The notes beneath the pieces were generated by a model. It did no database searches, was not told the DNA's origin, and saw nothing but the letters and a program-made list of their open reading frames with translations. Both the position numbers and the translations under genes were made by a program. Source: JBHHZJ01 sp046758005 (GTDB lineage Bacteria > Pseudomonadota > Alphaproteobacteria > Kiloniellales > J153). From it: a stretch of 41,214 nucleotides of DNA. The DNA is taken from assembly GCA_046758005.1 (NCBI GenBank), contig JBHHZJ010000019.1:1-41214 (forward strand), written 5' to 3'. Of the stretch, positions 9,520-17,239 are shown piece by piece (the first letter of the stretch is position 1; every line of letters begins with the position of its first letter).

Positions 9520-9846
9520 TCAATGCCAGATCGCCTTGCGCCCCGCGGCGATCTGGTCGACGACCACCTCGAGCGGCGCCGTCTCCACCCCGGAGGCTAG
9601 ACGGTTGGACGAGATTCCCCGTTCCTGGAGCGAGAACTCGTCGGCCAACACCTCGACGCCGGTCTCGGCAAGACCGGCGAGCGCGCCCGACTTGGCGCTC
9701 TGGCGGGCCGGCAGCACGCCGTTTTGCACTAGGAACAGCGTGACCGTATGACCCGCCTTCGCCAGGCCGGACGCCAGATCGTAGAAGTTCTGCACGTCGC
9801 CCGAGTCGAAGGGGTCACGCGATTCGATGAGCAGGTACTGTCCCAT
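9520..9846 (-). CDS. DsrE-family protein without active-site Cys (first of three)
   Basis: A 108-residue DsrE-fold protein and the first gene of the triplet. The pattern MGQYLLIESRDPFDS, then LAKAGHTVTLFLVQNGV, then GVEVLADEFSLQERGI follows the fold; the usual sulfur-binding Cys is absent (the loop reads ADEFSLQ), as in DsrH/TusB-like or DsrF-like subunits. There is no Cys in the whole protein. It ends AIWH, similar to the VWHW end of the third protein. The ATG at 9846 has a good gaggaga site. Length is close to DsrH/TusB (95-105 residues). Specific function unknown; inferred to be a structural partner of the CxxC protein. Confidence 0.78.
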   Translation of the reverse strand: MGQYLLIESRDPFDSGDVQNFYDLASGLAKAGHTVTLFLVQNGVLPARQSAKSGALAGLAETGVEVLADEFSLQERGISSNRLASGVETAPLEVVVDQIAAGRKAIWH

Positions 9847-10365
9847 ACGCGCTTCTCCTCGGTTCCCGATGAATTCTGTCCGCAGCATTGCTCGACGGCG
9901 AACACCGGAGGATATGCGCATGCGATTGGCCGGACAACGTAAAGTTATGTGATACGTCAGTGTCCGATGCGTACCCCGGGAAAGGGGCTCCCGCTCGGGG
10001 GCTTGGGGGACCCGCCGCCGGGCGGTGGGCGGGTGGCCCGGAGGGAGAATGAATGCGGCGCCTGCGCGCCTCCGCGAGGCGCACGTCCGCGCCGCGGTCT
10101 TCGAACGTGCCGGCGGGAGCGCCGGCCGTGAGGGCGCGCGGCGGCGGAGGCGACACACGAGAGCGTATCGCGGGGCGGTATCGCGAGGGCCGCAGGTCCG
10201 ATCCGCGTCGAACCTCGAGCTATCTGCAAACGATCGAGGCGTGCAACGGGTCGAGGCGGCGGTTCCCCGGGGGGAATTGCGAATTAAAATCTTTCTAATT
10301 GCAAATGCGACGCAGTCGCATTACGCTCAGCAACATTCATCAGCTGCCGGAGCATCGAAATCATC
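9847..10365. other. Gene-free stretch between divergent genes
   Basis: About 519 bases with no credible gene. The centre (about 9960-10250) is very GC-rich with short hairpins such as acccgcc/ggcgggt around 10010-10034, but no riboswitch or RNase P signature could be matched. The right end (about 10272-10325) is sharply AT-rich and holds inverted repeats described separately. It should contain the promoters of the leftward DsrE operon and the rightward 10366 gene. Confidence 0.55.
10275..10322. promoter_or_regulatory. AT-rich inverted repeats upstream of 10366 gene
   Basis: Two adjacent dyads: ttgcgaatta ... taattgcaa (about 10277-10303, one bulged base) and a perfect aatgcgac-gca-gtcgcatt (10304-10322). 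They lie 44-90 bases before the ATG at 10366 in an otherwise GC-rich gap. The ttgcgaat/attgcaaat words loosely resemble alphaproteobacterial Fur/Mur-type boxes, but the match is imperfect. Probable operator; the regulator is unknown. Confidence 0.45.
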
Positions 10366-10881
10366 ATGTCCCCGATTGTCCGAGCGGATCTTTCCGCGCC
10401 GACCTCGGTAGACCAGCTGGCGGAAGGGGAGCGGCTGATCGTGCGGGCGTTCCGGTGCTGGATACTGGGCCTGCGGGAGAACACCGCCGAACACTGGTCC
10501 GTGGCATGGAACGATTTCGCCGGGCGGCTCGGGGCGCACGACGGGAAGGCGGCCCTGTCCGGGCTGGCCGGTCTCGTCAGGGAACTGCATCACCATGCGC
10601 GGCGCAGGTTCCGTCATCACCATCCGTGCTGCGGCTGCCTGACGGGGGACGAGGTTGCGCTCGTTGGCTTTGTCGGCGCGTGTCAACGAGGCGAGTGGGT
10701 TCTCGCGCGCGCCCTCGCCGAATGGCTGGTGCACGGCGAAGGCATCGGGGGAATGATCGAGGCGGGCGCGCGGCTTTCCGAGGCGATGCTTCGCGCCTCG
10801 TTGTTCCTGCCCTCCCGAAATGCGCCGGCCCGCGAACGCTTGGCGGCGCCGACACCCGGTGCGGACACCACGGTTCATTGA
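10366..10881 (+). CDS. Hypothetical protein with HHHPCCGC motif
   Basis: A 171-residue predicted soluble, largely alpha-helical protein. I do not recognise a named family, although the composition and spacing (RCWILGLRENTAEHW, WNDFAGRLG, GDEVALVGFVGACQRGEW, ARALAEWLV) look like a real, conserved cytoplasmic protein. The central stretch RRRFRHHHPCCGCLTGDE (His84-His86, Cys88, Cys89, Cys91), preceded by ELHHHARR, is an obvious candidate metal-binding patch. No signal peptide or membrane segment. The ATG at 10366 has a ggag 13 bases away, rather far, so the start is only moderately sure. It stands alone, converging with the malonyl-CoA synthetase gene, and has an AT-rich dyad region upstream. 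Metal sensing, storage or delivery is a guess. Confidence 0.65.
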   Translation: MSPIVRADLSAPTSVDQLAEGERLIVRAFRCWILGLRENTAEHWSVAWNDFAGRLGAHDGKAALSGLAGLVRELHHHARRRFRHHHPCCGCLTGDEVALVGFVGACQRGEWVLARALAEWLVHGEGIGGMIEAGARLSEAMLRASLFLPSRNAPARERLAAPTPGADTTVH

Positions 10882-10912
10882 ACGACCGTCGGAGGCGTGG
10901 GGCGGCAGCGCG

Positions 10913-12502
10913 TTAGGCCGCGCTCGTGAAGGCGTCCTTGTAACGCTCGCGGAGCCGGCTCTTCTGCACCTTGCCCATCGTGTTGCGCGGCAGCTCGTCC
11001 ACGAAGTAGACGCGCTTCGGCACCTTGTAGTTGGCCAGTTCCGCCTTGCACGCGGCGATGACGGCCTCTGCGGTCACGTCCTCGCGCCCCGCGGCGCGCT
11101 CGACGACCGCGGTCACCGCCTCGCCGAAGTCCGGGTGCGCCACGCCGATCACCGCGGACTCCGCGACCCCGTCGATCCGGTCGATGCACAGCTCGACCTC
11201 CTTCGGGTAGACGTTGAACCCGCCCGAGATGATCAGGTCCTTGGCGCGGCCCACGATGTGCACGGCGCCGCGCTTGTCGATCCTGGCCACATCCCCGGTG
11301 ACGAAGAAGCCGTCGGGGCGGAACTCGGCCTTGGTCTTGTCCGGCATGCGCCAGTAGCCGGCGAAGACGTTCGGCCCGCGCACCTCGAGCACGCCGATCC
11401 GGCCGGCCGGCACGATGTTCCCGTGCTCGTCCGCAACCCGCGCCTCGACGCCGGGCAGCGGGAAGCCCACGGTGCCGGCGATGCGCTCGCCCTCCAGCGG
11501 GTTCGAGGTGTTCATGCCGGTCTCGGTCATGCCATAGCGCTCGAGTATCGTGTGCCCCGTGCGGGCCTCGAAGGCGTGGAAGGTCTCCTCCAAGAGCGGC
11601 GCCGAGCCGGAGACGAACAGGCGCATGTTGCGGCAGACCTCGGCCCTGAAGTCCGGGTGCGCGAGGAGCCGCGTATAGAACGTCGGCACCCCCATCATCA
11701 CGGTCGCCCGCGGCAGCAGGCGGATCACCGCCTCGGCGTCGAAGCGGGGCAGGAACAGCATGCCCGTGCCGTTGAGCAGGACGCAGTGCGTGGCCACGAA
11801 CAGGCCGTGGGTGTGGAAGAGCGGCAGGGCGTGGAGCAGGACGTCGTCCGGCCGGAAGCCCCAGACCTTGTGCAGCGCGAGCGCGTTCGAGGCGAGGTTC
11901 CGGTGCGTGAGCATCGCCCCCTTGGACCGCCCGGTCGTGCCGCTCGTGTACAGGATCGCGGCGAGGTCGCCGGGCGCGGCCGGCGCGCTGCCCTCCCGGG
12001 GCTCGAGGCCGCGGCTGCGCTCGGGCAGCGAGCCGCCCCCGGCCTGGTCCAACGTGAGCACATGGCCGACGCCGGCCGCGGCCGCCACCGCGCCGATCTC
12101 GGCTTCCGTCTCCGGCCGGCAGACGACCACGCTCGGTTCGGCGTCGCCCAGGAAATACGCCACCTCCGCCTTGGTGTAGGCCGGGTTGAGCGGCACGTAG
12201 GCCGCGCTCGCGCGCAGGCAGGCGAGATAGAGGAACACCGCCTCGGGCGACTTTTCGACCTGCACCGCCACCCGGTCGCCCTTGCCGACCCCGAGGTCGT
12301 GGAGCAGACGGGCGTAACGGCCGGAGGTCTCCTCCAAGTCCGCGTAGCCGTAGCTCCGGCCGTCCTCGGTCTCGATGAACGGGCGGCCGCGCTCCGCCGG
12401 GAAGCGGGCGCGGAACAGCTCGAACAGGTTGCCGGGCCACGGCTGCGGGCCGGGCGCGGCCGCCTCGGCCCACGGGCCGCGTCGCGGCTGGCTTGCGCTC
12501 AT
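10913..12502 (-). CDS. matB: Malonyl-CoA synthetase (acyl-CoA synthetase family)
   Basis: A 529-residue adenylate-forming enzyme that ligates malonate to CoA with ATP. The P-loop ILYTSGTTGRSKGAMLTHRN, the acid-binding ERYGMTETGMNTSNP (the TGMNTSNP form is characteristic of MatB), the hinge FVTGDVARID, GRAKDLIISGGFNVYP and the C-terminal LPRNTMGKVQK with its catalytic Lys are all present. The ATG at 12502 starts MSASQPRRGPW. It is divergent from the TRAP transporter and malonyl-CoA decarboxylase operon across a 181-base gap, which supports malonate as substrate rather than a general fatty acid. A neighbouring MatR-type GntR regulator is absent. An alternative would be a methylmalonyl-CoA synthetase, since MatB enzymes often accept both. 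Confidence 0.9.
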   Translation of the reverse strand: MSASQPRRGPWAEAAAPGPQPWPGNLFELFRARFPAERGRPFIETEDGRSYGYADLEETSGRYARLLHDLGVGKGDRVAVQVEKSPEAVFLYLACLRASAAYVPLNPAYTKAEVAYFLGDAEPSVVVCRPETEAEIGAVAAAAGVGHVLTLDQAGGGSLPERSRGLEPREGSAPAAPGDLAAILYTSGTTGRSKGAMLTHRNLASNALALHKVWGFRPDDVLLHALPLFHTHGLFVATHCVLLNGTGMLFLPRFDAEAVIRLLPRATVMMGVPTFYTRLLAHPDFRAEVCRNMRLFVSGSAPLLEETFHAFEARTGHTILERYGMTETGMNTSNPLEGERIAGTVGFPLPGVEARVADEHGNIVPAGRIGVLEVRGPNVFAGYWRMPDKTKAEFRPDGFFVTGDVARIDKRGAVHIVGRAKDLIISGGFNVYPKEVELCIDRIDGVAESAVIGVAHPDFGEAVTAVVERAAGREDVTAEAVIAACKAELANYKVPKRVYFVDELPRNTMGKVQKSRLRERYKDAFTSAA

Positions 12503-12683
12503 GGTCTTCCTAATAGCCGATCGCCCCGGACCCGGCAAACCGGCGGCCCCGATCCCTGTCCGCACAGCCCGATGCCCCGTCGCTGGACCCGGGCGGCGCC
12601 GGGAGGTTAGTCTTCCGGCTCCGCCGCCGGCCCAGCCGGCGCGCGATAGAAGACATCGACGTAGTGGAGGGAGGAAAAGCAAG
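12503..12683. promoter_or_regulatory. Divergent promoter region of malonate genes
   Basis: A 181-base gap between the start codons of the malonyl-CoA synthetase and the TRAP substrate-binding protein. It must carry both promoters. I looked for the TTGTATACAA-type MatR operator and did not find it; no other clear dyad stands out. The dctP ribosome-binding site ggagggagg is at 12666-12674. Confidence 0.5.
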
Positions 12684-13691
12684 ATGATCAACGTAAAACG
12701 AATTCTGTCCGGCGTGGCGGCCGCCGCCGCGATCGGTTTCGTGGCCGGCGGCGCGGCGGCCGCGGAGCTGACCCTGCGCGCTTCGCACCAGTGGCCGGGC
12801 GGCAAGGGCGACGTGCGCGACGAGATGGTCCAGATCATCAAGCGCGAGGTCGAGGCGGCCAACGTCGGGGTCAAGGTCCAGGTCTATCCCGGCAAATCCC
12901 TGTTCAAGCCCAAGCAGCAGTGGGAGGCCATGGTCAAGGGCCAGCTCGACATCTCGGCCTTTCCGCTCGACTACGCCAGCGGCAAGCACCCGCAGTTCAG
13001 CGCCACGCTGATGCCGGGCCTGGTCAAGAACCACGAACACGCCAAGCGCCTCAACGACTCGCCCTTCATGGCCGACATCAAGAAGATCATCAACGACGCC
13101 GGCGTGGTCGTGCTGTCGGACGCCTGGCTGGCCGGCGGGTTCGCGTCCAACAAGAACTGCATCCTCGATCCCGAGGACGCCAAGGGCCAGGTGCTGCGCG
13201 CCGCCGGGCCGGCCTTCGAGCAGATGCTCGCCGCCGCCGGCGCCTCCATCAACGCCATGCCGAGCTCCGAGATCTATTCGGCGTTGCAGACGGGCGTGCT
13301 CGACGGCGCCAACACCAGCTCCGGCAGCTTCGTGTCGTACCGCATCTACGAGCAGGTCAAATGCCTGACCGAGCCGGGCGCGAACGCCCTCTGGTTCATG
13401 TACGAGCCGATCCTCATGTCGAAGCAGTCCTGGGACAAGCTCGACGACAAACAGAAGGCGGCGCTCAAGGCGGCCGGCGAGAAGGCCGAGGAGTTCTTCT
13501 TCGGCGCGGCCAAGGGCCTCGATAGCAAGCTGGTCGATGTCTACAGGAAGAACGGCGTGAAGGTGGTCTCCATGAGCAAGGCGCAGCACGCCAAGTGGGT
13601 CGCGCTGGCCAAGCAGTCGTCCTACAAGATATTTTCCGAGAAGGTGCCCGGCGGTAAGGAACTGATCGAAAAGGCGCTCGCGGTCGAGTAG
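12684..13691 (+). CDS. TRAP transporter substrate-binding protein (DctP type)
   Basis: A 335-residue periplasmic binding protein of the DctP family. Residues 1-27 are a clear Sec signal peptide ending GGAAAA before ELTLRASHQWP. Family features include FPLDYASGKHPQF, VLRAAGP with the conserved Arg position that pairs with the ligand carboxylate, and PSSEIYSALQTGVLDGAN. The ATG at 12684 has an excellent ggagggagg site. Placed between malonyl-CoA synthetase (divergent) and the permease and malonyl-CoA decarboxylase genes, it most likely captures malonate or a related dicarboxylate, comparable to the MatPQM TRAP system of rhizobia. Ligand assignment is inference from context. Confidence 0.9.
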   Translation: MINVKRILSGVAAAAAIGFVAGGAAAAELTLRASHQWPGGKGDVRDEMVQIIKREVEAANVGVKVQVYPGKSLFKPKQQWEAMVKGQLDISAFPLDYASGKHPQFSATLMPGLVKNHEHAKRLNDSPFMADIKKIINDAGVVVLSDAWLAGGFASNKNCILDPEDAKGQVLRAAGPAFEQMLAAAGASINAMPSSEIYSALQTGVLDGANTSSGSFVSYRIYEQVKCLTEPGANALWFMYEPILMSKQSWDKLDDKQKAALKAAGEKAEEFFFGAAKGLDSKLVDVYRKNGVKVVSMSKAQHAKWVALAKQSSYKIFSEKVPGGKELIEKALAVE

Positions 13692-13727
13692 CGCGTCCCG
13701 GTGGGCCGGTTAGGATCTTGTTCGCTT

Positions 13728-13761
13728 GAGCGGCCGCCGGCGGCACGGCCGGCGGCCGCTC
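13728..13761 (+). other. Strong intercistronic hairpin between dctP and dctQ
   Basis: A perfect 13-base-pair stem, gagcggccgccgg (13728-13740) with ccggcggccgctc (13749-13761), and an 8-base loop. It is not followed by a U-run, so it looks like an RNA-stabilising or partial-attenuation hairpin, which would fit the need for more binding protein than permease. Confidence 0.7.
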
Positions 13762-13786
13762 CATTGCCCTGAGGACGGGCCCGGAT

Positions 13787-14305
13787 ATGTCGGCGTTTAT
13801 CGAGATGGTCCGACACTTGTCGAGGCTGTGCGGGATATTCGCCGCGGTCCTGTTGCTGGCCGCGGTCCTGGTCGTGTCCCAGCTCGTGTTCGTGCGCTAC
13901 GTGCTCGGCGAGTCGGCCATCTGGCAGCATGAGTTCGTCACCTTCAGCCTGATCGCCGCGACCTTCTTCGGCAGTCCCTACCTCTTGCTTCAGCGCGGTC
14001 ACGTGAACGTGGACCTTCTGCCCATATACCTCGGCCGAAGGGGGCGCATGGGGCTGGCCTTGGTTGCTTCGGGTGTGTCGCTGGCCTTTTGTCTGGTCAT
14101 CGCGTGGACCGGGGCCGAATGGTGGCTGGAGGCTTGGACAAACGGCTGGCACGCGGAGACGGTCTGGGCCCCGCCCTTGTGGATCCCGTATCTGGCCATG
14201 CCGCTCGGGATCGGCCTGCTGGCGCTGCAATACGTCGCCGATATTCTGGCCCTGCTCAGCGGACGGGCGATGCCGTTCGGCCCGGCGGAGTCCGAGCGGC
14301 CATGA
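13787..14305 (+). CDS. TRAP transporter small permease (DctQ type)
   Basis: A 172-residue integral membrane protein with four predicted membrane helices (about 15-38, 48-66, 87-107 and 132-155). The VFVRYVLGESAIWQHEF segment is the conserved DctQ signature around the end of the first helix and its following loop. It pairs with the large permease whose ATG overlaps this stop codon by four bases (ATGA at 14302-14305), so the two are translationally coupled. Start ATG at 13787, with no strong ribosome-binding site but a gaggac at about 13770. Part of the proposed malonate TRAP system. Confidence 0.88.
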   Translation: MSAFIEMVRHLSRLCGIFAAVLLLAAVLVVSQLVFVRYVLGESAIWQHEFVTFSLIAATFFGSPYLLLQRGHVNVDLLPIYLGRRGRMGLALVASGVSLAFCLVIAWTGAEWWLEAWTNGWHAETVWAPPLWIPYLAMPLGIGLLALQYVADILALLSGRAMPFGPAESERP

Positions 14306-15621
14306 ACGAGCTGCAGCTCGGCCTCCTGGTCGCCGGGGTGACGATCGCCGTGCTGCTGACCGGCGCGCCGGTCGCCTTCTCCTTGGGCGCGGTGGCGGTC
14401 GGATTTCTCCTCACCTTCGACGGCTTCGGCGCGCTGTCGATCATTCCCAACGTGTTCTACGGCGGGCTGGACAACTTCGCGCTGTTGTCGATTCCCATGT
14501 TCATATTGATGGGCGGAGCGATCGCCTCCTCGCGCGCCGGGGCCGACCTGTACGAGGCGCTCGACCGCTGGCTCACCCGCGTGCCCGGCGGCCTGATGAT
14601 CTCCAACATCGGCGCCTGCGCGATCTTCGCCGCGCTCTCCGGCTCCTCGCCGGCGACCTGCGCGGCGATCGGCAAGATGGGCATCCCGGAGATGCGCAAG
14701 CGCGGCTACCCGGCGGGTCTCGCCACCGGTTCGATCGCGGCCGGCGGCACGCTGGGCATCCTGATCCCGCCGTCCATTACCATGATCGTTTACGGCATCG
14801 CGACCGAAACCTCGATCGGCCGCCTGTTCATCGCCGGGCTGTTGCCGGGGGCCATGTTGACCGGCCTGTTCATCGCCTGGGGCCTGTTCGATGCCCGGCG
14901 GCGCGGCTACCGCCTGGGCGGGCGGTCGGCGCTGCATTTCTCCCTGCGCGAGCGCCTGGCGGTCCTGCCCAAGGTCGGGCCGTTCCTGGCGATCATCGTT
15001 GGCATCCTCTGGGTGCTCTACGGCGGCGTCGCCACCCCGTCGGAGGCCGCCGGCGTCGGCGCGCTGTTCTGCATCGTGCTGGTGATGGCGATCTACCGCA
15101 TGAGCCGGCCGGCGGACCTGTGGCGCATCCTGCGCGCGGCCATGGGCGAATCCGTGATGATCCTGATGATCATCGCCGCCGCCGCGCTGTTCAGCTACAT
15201 GATGTCCTCGCTGTTCATCACCCAGTCCTTGGCCATGTGGATCGGCGAGCTGGACGTGAACCGCTGGGTGCTGATGGCGTACATCAACCTGTTTTTGCTG
15301 GTCGCCGGGTTCTTCCTGCCGCCGGTCGCCGTGATCCTGATGACCGCGCCGACCCTGGTGCCGATGATCGAGGCCGCCGGGTTCGACCCCATCTGGTTCG
15401 CCGTGGTGCTGACGATCAACATGGAGATCGGGCTGATCACCCCGCCGGTCGGCCTGAACCTCTATGTCATCAACGGCATCGCCCCCGACGTGCGCCTCCA
15501 GACCATCCTGTGGGGCGCCCTGCCGTTCATGCTGTGCATGGTGCTCGGCATCGTGCTGCTGTGCGTCGTCCCGGACATCGCGCTGTGGCTGCCCAACGCC
15601 ATGATGGGCCGGGCGCTCTGA
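14302..15621 (+). CDS. TRAP transporter large permease (DctM type)
   Basis: A 439-residue membrane protein of the DctM family, about 12 hydrophobic segments, which moves the substrate in with Na+. Signatures include GAPVAFSLGAVAVGF, the SIPMFILMGGAIASS segment, ALSGSSPATCAAIGKMGIP, LGILIPPSITMIVYG and the near-C-terminal MEIGLITPPVGLNLYVING. Length matches the family (about 425-440). The ATG overlaps the dctQ stop. Downstream, 145 bases separate it from malonyl-CoA decarboxylase. Together with the binding protein and small permease it completes a three-part TRAP transporter, inferred to be for malonate. Confidence 0.93.
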   Translation: MNELQLGLLVAGVTIAVLLTGAPVAFSLGAVAVGFLLTFDGFGALSIIPNVFYGGLDNFALLSIPMFILMGGAIASSRAGADLYEALDRWLTRVPGGLMISNIGACAIFAALSGSSPATCAAIGKMGIPEMRKRGYPAGLATGSIAAGGTLGILIPPSITMIVYGIATETSIGRLFIAGLLPGAMLTGLFIAWGLFDARRRGYRLGGRSALHFSLRERLAVLPKVGPFLAIIVGILWVLYGGVATPSEAAGVGALFCIVLVMAIYRMSRPADLWRILRAAMGESVMILMIIAAAALFSYMMSSLFITQSLAMWIGELDVNRWVLMAYINLFLLVAGFFLPPVAVILMTAPTLVPMIEAAGFDPIWFAVVLTINMEIGLITPPVGLNLYVINGIAPDVRLQTILWGALPFMLCMVLGIVLLCVVPDIALWLPNAMMGRAL

Positions 15622-15766
15622 GCCCGGCGGTCCTTCGGGCCAGCCGTGCAGACGCCGCCGGCGGGACGACACTGGTTTCGCGATGGTTTCATAAATAAAT
15701 GGTATCCGTAGCCTCCCGGGCTCCGGCGCGGGACGCCTCGGCGCTTTCAGGCATCGAACGGCACCG

Positions 15767-17224
15767 ATGGAACAAAACGAGACCCTGTTCGGACGGACCC
15801 TCAACAATCTGGCCGGCGCCTGGCGCGACATCGCGCAGAGCGCGGCGCGGACCGTCGGGCTCAGCGCGCGCGCGCCCGTCGGCGCGGACCGGGAGTCCCT
15901 CGAAGCCCTCATGGCCGAATGCCTGGCGGCCCGGGGCGGGGAGGTTTCGGCGCGCATGCGCGCGGCGGAGCTGGGCGAGACCTACCTGGAGCTCGACGCC
16001 GCGGGCCGGCGCCGGTTCCTCGACGTGCTGGCCGAGGCGTTCGCCGTCGACGAGGCGGTGCTCGACGAGGCGATCCGGGCCTACCAGCAGGCGGGGTCCG
16101 CGCGGGAAAAGCTGGAGGCCCAGCAGCGCCTGCGCCGCGCCGCGGCGCCGCCTGGGGTCAGGTTGTTGACTCAGTTCAATGCCTTGCCGGAGGGCGTTAA
16201 GTTCTTGGTAGATCTTCGGGCGGACCTTCTGGCGCTCGAGGAGAAGAGCCCGGCGCTCGACGGCCTGGACAACGACCTGCGCGACCTGTTGGCGTCGTGG
16301 TTCGACACCGGCTTCCTCGATCTCACCCAGGTCACCTGGGACTCGCCGGCCACGCTGCTGGAGAAGCTGATCGCCTACGAGGCGGTGCACGAGATCCGCT
16401 CCTGGGACGATTTGCGCCACCGGGTCCAATCCGACCGGCGGATGTTCGCCCTGTTCCACCCGCGGATGCCGGACGAGCCGCTCGCCTTCGTCGAGGTGGC
16501 CCTGGTCAAGGGCATCGCGCGCAACGTGCAAACGCTCCTCGACGCGCGCGCGCCGGCGGTCGACCCGCCCGAGGCGGACACGGCGATCTTCTACTCCATC
16601 TCCAACACGCAGAAGGGCCTGCGCGGGATCAGCTTCGGCGAGTTCCTGATCAAGCGCGTGGTCCAGCGCCTTGCCGGCGAGCTGCCGCGCGTCAAGACCT
16701 TCGCCACGCTCTCGCCGGTCCCCGGGTTCCGCGACTGGCTCGAGTCCTGCCCGCGCGCGCTCGTCGAGCAGTGCCTGAGCGAGGCCGAGCGCGGCGGGGT
16801 GCGCGCGCTGGGCGGCAGCGACGACCCGCACGCCGCGCTCAACGCCATCCTCGCCCGGCCGGAGTGGCACCAGGACCCGGTGATCCGCAAGGCGCTCAAG
16901 GGGCCGCTGCTCGGCCTCTGCGCGCGTTATTTCCTGGAGCGGCGCGACGACGGCCAGCCCATCGACGCGGTGGCTCGGTTTCACTTGAAGAACGGGGCCC
17001 GTTTGGAGCACATCAACTGGCTGGGCGACACCTCGCCCCACGGCTTGCGCCGGTCCGCCGGGCTCATGGTCAACTACCGCTACATCCTTGAGGACATCGA
17101 GTCCAACCACGAGGCCTACATGAAGGACGGGCGGATCGCCATGGGCGCGGAGGTCAAGTCGCTGAGCAAGGCGGTGACGGAACCGGGCGGCCGCGCCGCG
17201 CGGCGTCGGTTCGGTCTCGGATAA
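15767..17224 (+). CDS. matA: Malonyl-CoA decarboxylase
   Basis: A 485-residue malonyl-CoA decarboxylase that releases CO2 from malonyl-CoA to give acetyl-CoA. The N-terminal ~170 residues form the helical oligomerisation domain, and the rest is the GNAT-like catalytic domain. The catalytic region shows FYSISNTQKGLRGISFG (Ser in this motif, about 277-279), FATLSPVPGFRDWL, and HLKNGARLEHINWLGD with His406, matching the Ser/His pair of the human enzyme, then GLMVNYRYIL. There is no peroxisomal signal. The ribosome-binding site is weak. With the divergent synthetase and the TRAP genes it makes the complete route malonate to malonyl-CoA to acetyl-CoA. The stop is 15 bases from the next gene, so co-transcription with the decarboxylase-like gene is likely. 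Confidence 0.92.
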   Translation: MEQNETLFGRTLNNLAGAWRDIAQSAARTVGLSARAPVGADRESLEALMAECLAARGGEVSARMRAAELGETYLELDAAGRRRFLDVLAEAFAVDEAVLDEAIRAYQQAGSAREKLEAQQRLRRAAAPPGVRLLTQFNALPEGVKFLVDLRADLLALEEKSPALDGLDNDLRDLLASWFDTGFLDLTQVTWDSPATLLEKLIAYEAVHEIRSWDDLRHRVQSDRRMFALFHPRMPDEPLAFVEVALVKGIARNVQTLLDARAPAVDPPEADTAIFYSISNTQKGLRGISFGEFLIKRVVQRLAGELPRVKTFATLSPVPGFRDWLESCPRALVEQCLSEAERGGVRALGGSDDPHAALNAILARPEWHQDPVIRKALKGPLLGLCARYFLERRDDGQPIDAVARFHLKNGARLEHINWLGDTSPHGLRRSAGLMVNYRYILEDIESNHEAYMKDGRIAMGAEVKSLSKAVTEPGGRAARRRFGLG

Positions 17225-17239
17225 GGGGAGACGTGACCC

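Noticed and set aside
9960..10060. Riboswitch-like or RNase P-like GC-rich hairpins
   Set aside because: No cobalamin, SAM, glycine or RNase P core signatures could be matched on either strand; the hairpins are generic for this base composition.
12503..12683. MatR-type operator TTGTATACAA
   Set aside because: Not present on either strand of the divergent gap.
15622..15766. Terminator between dctM and malonyl-CoA decarboxylase (gcccg/cgggc stem after the dctM stop)
   Set aside because: Only five or six pairs and no T-run; not sufficient to separate the genes.
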